NCBI RefSeq assembly: GCF_023806465.1
Contig: NZ_JAMSLS010000006.1
Coordinates: forward strand, 1 to 64,000
Direction: 5' to 3'
Source: Thermomicrobium sp. CFH 73360
GTDB taxonomy: Bacteria > Chloroflexota > Chloroflexia > Thermomicrobiales > Thermomicrobiaceae
Length of the DNA stretch: 64,000 bases
Below are positions 25,503-33,788 of the stretch, piece by piece; position 1 is the first letter of the stretch; every line of letters begins with the position of its first letter. Position numbers and translations under genes: made by a program. The notes under the pieces were generated by a model that saw only the letters and a program-made list of their open reading frames with translations, searched no databases and had not been told where the DNA came from.

Positions 25503-26676
25503 AGTGCACCTCCGCAACGTTGGGGAGCGTGTTTACTGCCTGGGCAATCGAGGTATAAAGCTGTTCCAGTTGTTCCGGGCTCGTGGAGTGGCGGGGCAAA
25601 AATTGACACTGGAAAAGGGTGGCAATGCCAAGCAGGTTACCGTTCCTGGCACGCGTCACAGTCAGCCACAGTGGGGATGGACGCCGATCAGCCTGCTCGT
25701 ACCCTGGAGGTGGAGGCACGGATTCGCGCCTTTGTGGAATGACCAACGGAGCGCCAAAAACCAGGCGCTGAGCGGTCGGCAGCTGCCGGCGGGTATCACG
25801 CAGCCACGTACCGATCGCATCGGCCACTGCTGGCCAGCCACGTTCTCCGCTCGTCCAGTCTCGCTCGCCGAAGACCCAGATTCGGCACCAGCGAGGGTCG
25901 AGCACCTCCCATGCTGGGCGCGCAGAGTTGGCGTGAGGACTGCCATCAAAGCCTTTGCGTAGAGCCGTTAAGGCTTCCCCCAGCTCCTGAGCCGCCTGCT
26001 TTGGTGATGGATCGAGCGCAAAAGGAAGCTTCAGATGGCGGGGCACCGCCATCTCCACCTGGCCCTCGGCATCGCGGCGTGGAACAGGGCGATGGGCAAG
26101 TGCACCACCCAGACGGCGCGCGCGAGCACCGAGGCCGCCAAGGTGCAGGAGGAGCCACGCAGCACGGACGGCGGTATAGAGTGCCTTACGTGCCTCTTGC
26201 TCCGGGACGCCTGGTCGTGAAGCAAGTTCCAGATCGAATTCAAAGTGGGGATCGATAAAGGAACGAGCAGGGATCTCTTGTCCACGAACTTTTGAGGAGG
26301 CCATCGAGAAGAAAAGGTAGCTCCGCGGATAATGACGGGGTGTATCCCACGGGTGGATAAAGGATGCAGCTTGTCCGGAGCCGGATCGTGCTCTTGAGGC
26401 AGGCAGAACGCGCACGAGAACTCTCGATGCACCCGCACTGTCACGACCGCTGGCTTCCCCGAAGGTCTCCGCTTCGAGCCGACGGACCTCAGTCAGCGCG
26501 GCACCATCCGTCCCATAGCATCCTCCGAGCAAAGCGCGCAGCCAGAAGCGGAGCGCACCGCGCACTGAACTGGCCCGGAGTTCCGGCTGGCCACGCGGGT
26601 CAGCCCCGCCGAGGAAAAGGGGAGTCAGGGTGACAAGAGCGAGGCGCACCGTTTGTATCGTCTGCGGAGCACTCAT
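25495..26676 (-). CDS. cmr1: Type III-B CRISPR RAMP protein Cmr1
   Basis: A 393-residue protein with the Cmr1 hallmarks: VTLTPLFLGGADPRGQPELR, then ASSVRGALRFWLRALLGG, and the FFSMASSK/SFIDPHFEF region with a second RAMP fold behind it. Cmr1 caps the distal end of the complex. The ATG at 26676 overlaps the stop of the preceding 69-codon ORF as ATGA; its 3' end overlaps cmr2 by 8 nt. Confidence 0.85.
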   Translation of the reverse strand: MSAPQTIQTVRLALVTLTPLFLGGADPRGQPELRASSVRGALRFWLRALLGGCYGTDGAALTEVRRLEAETFGEASGRDSAGASRVLVRVLPASRARSGSGQAASFIHPWDTPRHYPRSYLFFSMASSKVRGQEIPARSFIDPHFEFDLELASRPGVPEQEARKALYTAVRAAWLLLHLGGLGARARRLGGALAHRPVPRRDAEGQVEMAVPRHLKLPFALDPSPKQAAQELGEALTALRKGFDGSPHANSARPAWEVLDPRWCRIWVFGERDWTSGERGWPAVADAIGTWLRDTRRQLPTAQRLVFGAPLVIPQRRESVPPPPGYEQADRRPSPLWLTVTRARNGNLLGIATLFQCQFLPRHSTSPEQLEQLYTSIAQAVNTLPNVAEVHYE

Positions 26677-26882
26677 ACACCGTGTCCTTTCGTTCTGGGG
26701 CCTCTGGCCACCTGCGCACCCTGGACGACGACGGTGACGTTCAGCTCTTGAGCCGGGACATGTCCTGCCCACGGGATGACTCCAACGATGCTCCCGACGA
26801 CCGCTTTCTGCCCGTCCAGCAGCGGCCCACTGATGACTCCAGGTTTGCGGATGATCATGGTCTGGAGATACCTGGAAGTCAT
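26673..26882 (-). CDS. Unknown 69-aa ORF between dsbA-like gene and cmr1
   Basis: The ORF starts with an ATG that overlaps the stop of the DsbA-like gene (ATGA at 26879-26882) and ends in a TGA that overlaps the cmr1 start (ATGA at 26673-26676). Codon third positions are GC-rich like the neighbours. The product has no Cys, no signal peptide and no clear membrane helix; it reads as a series of beta strands with Val/Ile pairs (KAVVGSIVGVIPW, LNVTVVVQG). The piece SGPLLDGQKAVVGSIVGV recalls the Ser-region strand of trypsin-like proteases, but the protein is too short to be one. I do not recognise a family. The double coupling argues that it is translated. Confidence 0.5.
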   Translation of the reverse strand: MTSRYLQTMIIRKPGVISGPLLDGQKAVVGSIVGVIPWAGHVPAQELNVTVVVQGAQVARGPRTKGHGV

Positions 26883-27754
26883 CCGCTGGCCTCCTCGATC
26901 CGTGCCACCAAGTCGTCGAGTCGGCTGATCGTGAACGGTGGGCTTCCATTGACACTAAAGGACGGCGTTGCTTGCACACCTGCATCAAGGGCTTGCTGCA
27001 CCGCTTCTTGGACACGTACCGTATGGCGCCCGCCGGCCAGACAGGTCTCAAACGCTGCCGCATCGAGCCCAAGGAGCGACGCTAGTTCCTTCAGACGAGC
27101 GTCGCTATACCCACCGCGGTTGGCCCCAACGAAGTTGGCGTAAAGCCCCACATGGTACTCCCAGAACTTCCCCTGCTCCTCCGCGCAGGAGGCCGCCTCA
27201 GCAGCACGCAACGATTCACGCCCGATGAAGGCGAGGTCACGGAACTCCCAGCGGACGCGACCGGTCGCCACATAGCGCTCGAGGACTTGCGGAAAGAGCT
27301 GCTGCTCAAAAGCTGCACAGGCCGGACACTGGTAGTCTCCCCAGACCACGACATGCACCGGTGCCGTCGGATCACCAAGCACGCGTCCCTCACGCGGAAC
27401 TCCTGCCAATTTCGTCAGATCCGGTGCACGGACGGGAGGCGGCGGCTGTGGTGTCGCTGTAGTACTCGTTCGACCCGCTACCTGAGCGGCGAGCTGTGCG
27501 TTCTGCTCTTCAAGGTCGGAGAGCCGTCGCTCCGCTGCATCAGCACGTTGCTGGAGGAGCGTGACCTCGTGCGCAAGGGCCTCTGCTCGGTTACTGAGGC
27601 GACGGAGCTCGGCGACGAAAAGGGCCGTACCCACCACCAGCGCAAGCAGCAAGATGGCTTGCAGCGTCGCAAGCGGCAGGAACCAACGACTGCCTTCCTC
27701 CGACGGCGTCATTGGTGCCTGGTTCGTGCCGGAAAGCCGTGGCCTCTCTTCCAT
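26879..27754 (-). CDS. Membrane-anchored DsbA-like thioredoxin-fold protein
   Basis: A 291-residue protein with one N-terminal membrane helix (about 25-47, PLATLQAILLLALVVGTALF), a coiled-coil linker (about 50-95) and a thioredoxin-fold domain of the DsbA/BdbD group. The active site is WGDYQCPACAAFE, followed by FRDLAFIG and the cis-Pro segment ATPSFSVNGSP. It should form or exchange disulfides outside the membrane. The ATG at 27754 has GGAGGGGAC upstream. It is a paralogue of the DsbA at 34857-35618. Its stop overlaps the start of the 69-codon ORF that leads into cmr1. Confidence 0.85.
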   Translation of the reverse strand: MEERPRLSGTNQAPMTPSEEGSRWFLPLATLQAILLLALVVGTALFVAELRRLSNRAEALAHEVTLLQQRADAAERRLSDLEEQNAQLAAQVAGRTSTTATPQPPPPVRAPDLTKLAGVPREGRVLGDPTAPVHVVVWGDYQCPACAAFEQQLFPQVLERYVATGRVRWEFRDLAFIGRESLRAAEAASCAEEQGKFWEYHVGLYANFVGANRGGYSDARLKELASLLGLDAAAFETCLAGGRHTVRVQEAVQQALDAGVQATPSFSVNGSPPFTISRLDDLVARIEEASG

Positions 27755-27770
27755 TGTCCCCTCCGTCCTG

Positions 27771-29186
27771 TCAGGCCTGGACTGGGTCGGCATACCATGC
27801 CCCTGCTCGGAGGGGCAGTGTCCGAGTCACGCCTGACTCCCCTGACACTGCGGCTCCATGGGGATCGCTGGATGTTCCGGCAGCGAGCAGTGTGGGAAAG
27901 ACACGGAGCGCGTCGAGGATCGCAGCGCGTCCCTCGTCCATTTGTTGATAGCCTTCCAGAATAAGGCTGACATTGCGCTGGTCGAGGCCGCGACGCACCT
28001 TACTCGCCCCAACTTCCAGGAGTTCGAGGCCGACCATCAGTTGCGCGTGCCATCCCGATAGCATCGGTGACGGCGTTGCCTCGCGCATGGCTCGTGCGCA
28101 ATCCTGCAAAAAGATCAGCCGACGCTCCACTTCAGAGCGCCACGAGGGGTTCTCTGGGGCAGGGCGGACCAAGAGCGCATCCAACGGCCCAAGGCCTGCT
28201 GCCAATTGGACAATCGTTGGTGCCACGGCATCAAGATAGGGGAGATCCTCCGGCCGACCCGTGTCCCAGGTCACCGGCTGCTGCGCGAGCTGTCCATACC
28301 GCCACTGGTAATAGTGCAGCCCCACATTGCCCGCCTCAACCCGCCAGCCAGGCGGATTGTCCGGGGTATACGTCAGCACCCGCCGCTCGAAGACCTGGAC
28401 GAGTACTCGCTTTGGGGCACCGCCGACCAGCACCGTCGTCCAGTAGGCCTCGGTCAAGGGTAGGCCCGTCGCGTAGAAGGGATTCTCGAAGAGACGGTCC
28501 TCACGGAAGGTGCCGTCGACATAGACCGTACCACGGGCATTCATGAAGTCCCAGAAGACACTAGCCACCGTGTGGTTTGTCTCTCGCACGTTCACAGCAG
28601 CGGTCACGCCAAAGCGCGCCAGCGCCTGGTCAGCTCCGACTGTGCCGTTACGGTCGACCGTCTGGATAATGGTCATGCCGACCGGCAGTGGTTGGTAGCC
28701 CATTAGCGGAGCAAAGGTGGCATAGGTCGGCGCATTCGGGTCGTTCAGGTCGCCAGCAACCGGTACTTGGGCCGGTGGACCTTGAAAGAACCGGTTGTGT
28801 CCGAGTTGGAGCTGCCCGGTGATGAGTTCTTTGGCGAGGAGACCGTTCGTCACGTACCAGGAGTTGACCGGATCGGCCCCATCGTCGGTGACCTCCATGC
28901 GGGTCTTGTCAAAGTATTGCACCCAGCGGACTCCGACCACGTCTCCAGAGAGGTCTGTGGCCTCGTCGTATTCCTCAAAGAGGACATTGCTAATCGGTGC
29001 TGGTCCCCACATCCAGGTGCGAGCCGCCCGTCCTTCCGCCACTGGCCGATCCGTTCGGGCCCATGTCCGCCAGAAAGCGACACTGAGCCCCGGCTGTTGA
29101 CTTGCTCCTACCGGAAGCACCGGCAAGAGAAGCGCCGCGATAATGACCATGATCGATGTGACTGCGAGTCGCCGTGACCTGAGCAT
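27771..29186 (-). CDS. Secreted protein of the 'VQYFDK/RMEVT' module family
   Basis: The 471-residue precursor has an N-terminal signal peptide (RLAVTSIMVIIAALLLPVLP, cut near VGAS). The core (about 35-310) carries PVAEGRAARTWMWGP, RWVQYFDKTRMEVT, WYVTNGLLAKELITGQ, PTYATF, VRETNHTVASVFWDFM and VLVQVFERRVLTYTPDNP, then NVGLHYYQWRYG. The last 150 residues are helical and different. The same core occurs at 55003-56919 and, more diverged, at 62380-64000. The function is unknown; it is extracellular. Its stop is 16 nt before the DsbA-like gene, so it may be the first gene of the Cmr-containing operon. Confidence 0.65.
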   Translation of the reverse strand: MLRSRRLAVTSIMVIIAALLLPVLPVGASQQPGLSVAFWRTWARTDRPVAEGRAARTWMWGPAPISNVLFEEYDEATDLSGDVVGVRWVQYFDKTRMEVTDDGADPVNSWYVTNGLLAKELITGQLQLGHNRFFQGPPAQVPVAGDLNDPNAPTYATFAPLMGYQPLPVGMTIIQTVDRNGTVGADQALARFGVTAAVNVRETNHTVASVFWDFMNARGTVYVDGTFREDRLFENPFYATGLPLTEAYWTTVLVGGAPKRVLVQVFERRVLTYTPDNPPGWRVEAGNVGLHYYQWRYGQLAQQPVTWDTGRPEDLPYLDAVAPTIVQLAAGLGPLDALLVRPAPENPSWRSEVERRLIFLQDCARAMREATPSPMLSGWHAQLMVGLELLEVGASKVRRGLDQRNVSLILEGYQQMDEGRAAILDALRVFPTLLAAGTSSDPHGAAVSGESGVTRTLPLRAGAWYADPVQA

Positions 29187-29228
29187 AGATTCCCCCTTAG
29201 GTACGCCCATTGATCAAGTTTTCCAGTC

Positions 29229-29254
29229 GTACGGGAATACAGGTCTTCCCGTAC
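29229..29254. promoter_or_regulatory. Perfect 9-bp palindrome in a divergent promoter region
   Basis: GTACGGGAA (29229-29237) and TTCCCGTAC (29246-29254) are separated by 8 bp, between the secreted-protein gene and the M20 peptidase gene. On the minus strand it overlaps a candidate promoter, TTGTGC (29256-29261) and TATTCC (29234-29239) with 16-nt spacing. This is the layout of a repressor site; the regulator is unknown. Confidence 0.4.
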
Positions 29255-29302
29255 TGCACAATCCGACACGGTCTGCGATACTCCGCCCCGGAAAGGAGGC
29301 CG

Positions 29303-30700
29303 ATGATGGAAGAGCTCGTCCGACGGTGCGAGTCCTCTCTGGTCCAGTACGAGACAGAACACTTGGAGGCACTCCGCGATTTCCTCCGCATTCCCAGTGT
29401 CAGTGCGCTCCCACAGCACCAAACCGATGTCCAGCGCGCCGCCGAGTGGGTGGCCCAGCGCCTTCGGACACTCGGGATCCCGGACGTGCGGCTCTTGCCG
29501 ACGGAGCGCAACCCGATTGTCTACGGCCAGTGGATAGTCGATCCCACCCTTCCCACAGTGCTTGTCTACGGACACTATGACGTTCAACCACCGGACCCGC
29601 TCGATCTCTGGGAGACACCGCCCTTCGAGCCGACACTGCGCGACGGTCGCCTCTACGCCCGTGGCGCATCAGACGACAAAGGCAACATGTTCGCCGCACT
29701 CTGCGGGATCGAGGCACTCATCCGGATTATCGGGTACCCGCCAGTCAACCTCAAGTTCTTCTTCGAGGGCGAGGAAGAGATCGGCTCGCCCAGCATGCCT
29801 GGAGCAGTGCGGCAGTATCGGGAACTCTTGGCCTGCGACGTGGTCGTCTCGGCCGATGGCGGGATGTACGGGCACGACCAGCCCTCTCTGACGCTCTCCT
29901 CAAAGGGAATCTGCGCCTGCCAAGTTGACTTGCGCACTGCCGCGACGGACATGCATTCTGGGCAATACGGGGCAGTCATCGCCAACGCCGTCCAGACCCT
30001 CGTGCAATTGGCAGCAACGTTCCATACCCCGGAGGGGCGTGTGGCAGTGGCCGGCTTTTACGACACAGTGCGCGAACTCTCGCCAGAAGAGCGGGCGGAG
30101 ATCGCGGCCGTTCCGTTTGATCCGGAGGCCTACTTGGCCACTATCGGCGCCAAGACCTTCTGGGGGGAGCCGGGATACACGCCGCTCGAGCGCGCCTGGG
30201 CTCGGCCAACACTTGACATCAACGGCTTCTGGGGTGGGTTCCAGGGCGAGGGAATCAAGACGGTGACCCCCTGCGAGGCACACCTCAAGATCACCTGTCG
30301 CCTCGTTCCCGACCAAGATCCCGACGAGATCCTCAGCTTGATCGAGCAGCACGTCCAGGCACACTGCCCCCCGTGGGCCGACGTGCAGGTCACTCGCCTC
30401 CCGGGCTCCGCCCGCCCCTTCGCCATTCGGCGCGATCATCCGGCGCTGACAGCCGCTCGTGCAGTGCTGCGAGAGCTCTACGGTAAGGAACCACTGATGA
30501 CTCGTGTTGGTGGAACCATTCCAGTCGCTGAGCTCTTCCAGCGTGAACTGGGCGCCGACATGCTCTTCTTCGCCTGGGGGATGCCCGACAACCGCGTCCA
30601 CGCACCGAACGAGTCTTATCGGATCGAGGACTTCCGGACGATGGCGCGCGCGTATGTCCGGCTCTTGTTGCGACTGACCGAAAGCACCACAGGGCAGTAA
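29303..30700 (+). CDS. M20 family metallopeptidase (dipeptidase)
   Basis: A 465-residue zinc peptidase of the M20 family, CNDP/Dug type. Metal ligands are seen in VYGHYDVQPPDP (His, Asp), ASDDKGN (bridging Asp), FFEGEEEIGSP (catalytic Glu and metal Glu) and the final His in NRVHAPNE. The dimerisation insert with MHSGQYGAVIANA is present. It should release amino acids from dipeptides or N-acyl amino acids in the cytoplasm. Start at 29303 behind GAAAGGAGG. A strong hairpin follows the stop. Confidence 0.85.
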   Translation: MMEELVRRCESSLVQYETEHLEALRDFLRIPSVSALPQHQTDVQRAAEWVAQRLRTLGIPDVRLLPTERNPIVYGQWIVDPTLPTVLVYGHYDVQPPDPLDLWETPPFEPTLRDGRLYARGASDDKGNMFAALCGIEALIRIIGYPPVNLKFFFEGEEEIGSPSMPGAVRQYRELLACDVVVSADGGMYGHDQPSLTLSSKGICACQVDLRTAATDMHSGQYGAVIANAVQTLVQLAATFHTPEGRVAVAGFYDTVRELSPEERAEIAAVPFDPEAYLATIGAKTFWGEPGYTPLERAWARPTLDINGFWGGFQGEGIKTVTPCEAHLKITCRLVPDQDPDEILSLIEQHVQAHCPPWADVQVTRLPGSARPFAIRRDHPALTAARAVLRELYGKEPLMTRVGGTIPVAELFQRELGADMLFFAWGMPDNRVHAPNESYRIEDFRTMARAYVRLLLRLTESTTGQ

Positions 30701-30708
30701 CCGACCCA

Positions 30709-30748
30709 CACTGGGGCCGCGACCTTGCTCCCGGTCACGGCCCCAGTG
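30709..30748 (+). terminator. Terminator hairpin of the M20 peptidase gene
   Basis: CACTGGGGCCG (30709-30719) pairs perfectly with CGGCCCCAGTG (30738-30748), starting 9 nt after the stop codon. No T-run follows, so termination may need other factors. Confidence 0.5.
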
Positions 30749-31644
30749 CAGTAACGTTGACACTCGCCTCTACCCACCCTGCAGTAGGCGACGGGCGTCA
30801 GGTCGGAGCGATGCGACGCTTTGTGCGGTTGGAACACTCACGGTGCTCAGTGGAGCCGATCCTAGCCGTTTCCTGTGAGCCACCGACCCAGCACAGCCGC
30901 GCTTCGTGTCCGTACTGCTGACGCCTCGATAACTCTGAGCGGCTCTTCGAGCAGTCCATGCTGGAGCACTGTGGATGCCACTCCAAGGGAGCCGTTGTTC
31001 GTTCATCGCACCGTTCAGACGTCCTCCGCTGTGGGATAGCGCCAGCGTTTCCCACACAAGAGGATGCCATGAACTGTCGAGCTGGTCGCCAACGGAGGAG
31101 ACCATTTTGGCTGCTGCGCGGCGAGAGGCCTTGGCAGACTCACGCTGCGGCACTCGGATGGTCATGTGGGACAGCACCATTACTCCAGGCGAAGCTCGCG
31201 CCACGGCGTAAGCTTCGCTGTATTGGTGGCCAAAGATGGCGTGGGAGGAGGTTTGTTGCCATGGATCATCTGGGGCACGCAGATATCCTACTGAGTCACG
31301 CCCTGGTATGGCGGAGCGATGGCGGCCTGTCTCTCGCCTCGGTGCGAGGCCATAGCGTCTTCGCTGCCCTGTTGGCAAACGAACGATATCTACATCCAAT
31401 GCAGAGACATCGACCTCCCTCTTCGACCCTTTTCCGGAGGTGAAGACACTCGAGCATCAACTCGTGGTTGCACATCGTGGTATTGGCTGTCCCGCGCCTC
31501 TTGTCACCGGAAGGAGCGCGACCGTTCCATACAGCCACCAAGGGGTACTTACGCTTGCCTGGTGTGCTCTCCGCGCTTTCTCCCCAGTGATTACTGAATC
31601 GTGAGGGACAGCGTAACATTAGGCGTGAGAGGGGGAGGGTTGCG
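30749..31644. other. Intergenic region without a convincing gene
   Basis: Open frames exist on both strands, the longest on the minus strand at 30770-31399, but their products are Ser, Arg and His rich without family patterns or good ribosome sites. I see no RNA gene or repeat. The promoter of the DUF2334-glycosyltransferase operon must lie at the right end. Confidence 0.3.
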
Positions 31645-32382
31645 GTGCGCCAGTTACTCGTCTCCGTGCACGACGTGGCACCGGCGTACCTCGATGAACT
31701 ACGCTGGCTACTCGCTGAGCTAGACGCGATCGGCGCACGGCCACGGAGTCTGCTCGTCATCCCCTGCCATCGGGGGCAAGACGACGTGCGGCGGCACCCG
31801 AAACTCGTTGCGCTGCTTGAAGAGGAAGTCGCCAAAGGCTCCGAACTCGTCCTCCATGGATACACGCACGCGCGAGCCGGGCGTTGGCGGGGTGATCCAC
31901 TTACGGTCACCCGGGCCGCAGTGTTCGCGCAGGAAGTAGCCGAGTTCGTGAGCTTGGAATGGCAGGAACAACGGGCACGCCTGCTCGCTGGCCGAGAGCT
32001 CCTTGCCAACCTCGGCTTTGAGACCGTGGGGTTTTGCCCGCCAGGCTGGCTGCACACGCCGGAACTTCCTGCACTCCTTGCAGAACTCAGCTTCGCCTAT
32101 CTTGTTGAGATGCTGTTTCTCGTTGATGTCCGCGACGAGCGTCGACTCGCCACTCCCTGGATGGGCTTCATGGGTACCGGCTGGCTGCATGAGGAACTCG
32201 CCCAGCTGGGGGCGCGGCTGCTCGGCCCTTGGCGTGTGGTCGCGCCGCGCATTTCGGTCTTTTTCCACCCCCAGGGAGCCCCACGCTCATCCGTCTGCCG
32301 ACGCGTCTTGCGCCAGTTGGCCCGAGAACTGGAGCGGGGAGGAGAACTCTTGACGTATGCCGCAGCGATTGAGACAACCTGA
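31645..32382 (+). CDS. DUF2334 polysaccharide-deacetylase-like protein
   Basis: A 245-residue cytosolic protein of the DUF2334 group, related to carbohydrate esterase 4. It has SVHDVAPAYLDEL at the N-terminus (metal Asp), LVIPCHRG, ELVLHGYTHARAG with the metal His motif, FCPPGWL and ISVFFHPQGAP. It probably acts on a sugar or lipid-linked sugar. GTG start at 31645 behind GGGGGAGGG. It overlaps the first glycosyltransferase gene by 26 nt, forming an operon of four genes. Confidence 0.75.
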   Translation: MRQLLVSVHDVAPAYLDELRWLLAELDAIGARPRSLLVIPCHRGQDDVRRHPKLVALLEEEVAKGSELVLHGYTHARAGRWRGDPLTVTRAAVFAQEVAEFVSLEWQEQRARLLAGRELLANLGFETVGFCPPGWLHTPELPALLAELSFAYLVEMLFLVDVRDERRLATPWMGFMGTGWLHEELAQLGARLLGPWRVVAPRISVFFHPQGAPRSSVCRRVLRQLARELERGGELLTYAAAIETT

Positions 32383-33070
32383 CGTGAGTATCGTCATCCC
32401 AGCGCGTAACGAAGCGGCGACCATCGAACGGGCACTCCACTCGGTGCTTGCTCAAGCATGGCCACTAGAGCGGCTGGAGGTGATCGTCGTCGATAACGGT
32501 TCCTCTGATCCGACAGCGACCGCCGTGCAACGGTTCGCCCGCCTCCATCCAGAACGTCTTATCCACCTCGTCCACGAACCACGCCTGGGGGTGAGCCGGG
32601 CACGCAACCGTGGAGCTCGATCTGCACGTGGGCGTGTACTGCTCTTTTTGGACGCCGACTCACGGCTGGCACCGACGATGGTCGCGAGCGTCCTTGCGCA
32701 TATCCACCGTGGCGAGTCAGCTGTGAGTTTACGCGTCGTGGCTGACTCGACCGACCCCCTCGACCGCGCCTTTTTCTTCGCCGCGACGTGGCTTAAGGAG
32801 CGTGTGCGCGTTCCGACACAACTGTGCGCGGTGCGCCGTGACGTCTTCTGGGCAGTCGGGGGGTTCAACGAGGGGTTACGCGTGGCCGAGGACTACGACC
32901 TCTTGCGTCGGATCCAAACTGCGGGATATCCCGTCGGATTCGTCACGGAAAGCGCCGTCTGGACATCGACGCGACGACTGCACCGTTGGCCGCTGCGGCT
33001 CGGACTCCTCGTCACAACGCTGCACTGGCTGCTCGCCCTCGTCGGAATCGGCCGCGACTGGCCATATTGA
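32357..33070 (+). CDS. Family 2 glycosyltransferase (copy 1)
   Basis: A 237-residue GT-A enzyme. It has VSIVIPARNEAATIERAL at the nucleotide-sugar site, EVIVVDNGSSDPT, LFLDADS as the DxD metal site, and VGGFNEGLRVAEDYDLL as the acceptor/ED motif. A hydrophobic C-terminal helix (LGLLVTTLHWLLALVGIG) may attach it to the membrane. It transfers a sugar from an NDP donor to an unknown acceptor. The next gene is a close duplicate. Confidence 0.8.
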   Translation: MPQRLRQPDVSIVIPARNEAATIERALHSVLAQAWPLERLEVIVVDNGSSDPTATAVQRFARLHPERLIHLVHEPRLGVSRARNRGARSARGRVLLFLDADSRLAPTMVASVLAHIHRGESAVSLRVVADSTDPLDRAFFFAATWLKERVRVPTQLCAVRRDVFWAVGGFNEGLRVAEDYDLLRRIQTAGYPVGFVTESAVWTSTRRLHRWPLRLGLLVTTLHWLLALVGIGRDWPY

Positions 33071-33083
33071 GGCGGAAGTGCAG

Positions 33084-33788
33084 GTGAGCAGGGCCGTCGA
33101 TGTCTCGGTGGTGATTCCAGCCCGAAATGAGGAGGCATACATTGGACGTGCTCTCCGATCGGTCGCGTTGCAAGCCTGGCCACTCGAGCGGCTGGAGGCG
33201 ATCGTCGTTGACAACGGCTCGGACGACGGGACAGCACGCATAGTGGAAACACTCGCTCCGTCACTGGAGCCACTGCGAGTTCTCCTGGTGCAGGAGCCAC
33301 GACCGGGCCGGAGTCGCGCCAAAAACCGTGGTGCAGCGGAAGCACGCGGCGAGTTCCTCCTTTTTCTCGATGCCGATTCCGCCATGGCTCCGACATTGGT
33401 CGCCGAACTGGTAGCCCACCAGCATGGAGGCTATCCGGCGGGGAGTATCCGCGTTATTGCAGACACAGTCGACTTCTTCGACCGTTGGTTCTTCGATCTG
33501 ATGGAGGTCGGCAAGACCTACTTTGGCATCCGCGCCCAGATGTTGTACTGTAGCCGCGCTTGGTTCGAGCGTGTTGGGGGATTCGACGAATCGCTCGAGA
33601 TCGCGGAAGATCGCGAATTCTTGCAGCGGTTGCAGGGAAGGGGTATCCCAGTTTGTCACTTGACGACGAGCTGGATCGCGACGTCGCCACGCCGGCTGCG
33701 CCGGTGGCCACTCCGCCTGGGGCTGGTGGCCACCTTCCTCCGCTGGCTCCTCGCCGAACTCGGCATCGGTCGGCGCTGGCGCTACTGA
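33084..33788 (+). CDS. Family 2 glycosyltransferase (copy 2)
   Basis: A 234-residue GT-A enzyme closely similar to the previous gene in order and wording of motifs: VSVVIPARNEEAYIGRAL, EAIVVDNGSDDGT, LFLDADSAM, VGGFDESLEIAEDREFL. Its C-terminus (RRWPLRLGLVATFLRWL-like tail) nearly repeats that of copy 1. The most likely origin is a tandem duplication. The start is not certain: GTG at 33084 or 33078, both behind GAGGCGGAA; I chose 33084. Confidence 0.8.
   Translation: MSRAVDVSVVIPARNEEAYIGRALRSVALQAWPLERLEAIVVDNGSDDGTARIVETLAPSLEPLRVLLVQEPRPGRSRAKNRGAAEARGEFLLFLDADSAMAPTLVAELVAHQHGGYPAGSIRVIADTVDFFDRWFFDLMEVGKTYFGIRAQMLYCSRAWFERVGGFDESLEIAEDREFLQRLQGRGIPVCHLTTSWIATSPRRLRRWPLRLGLVATFLRWLLAELGIGRRWRY

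Noticed and set aside
30770-31399. 209-codon minus-strand frame
   Set aside because: No ribosome site and no protein-like pattern.
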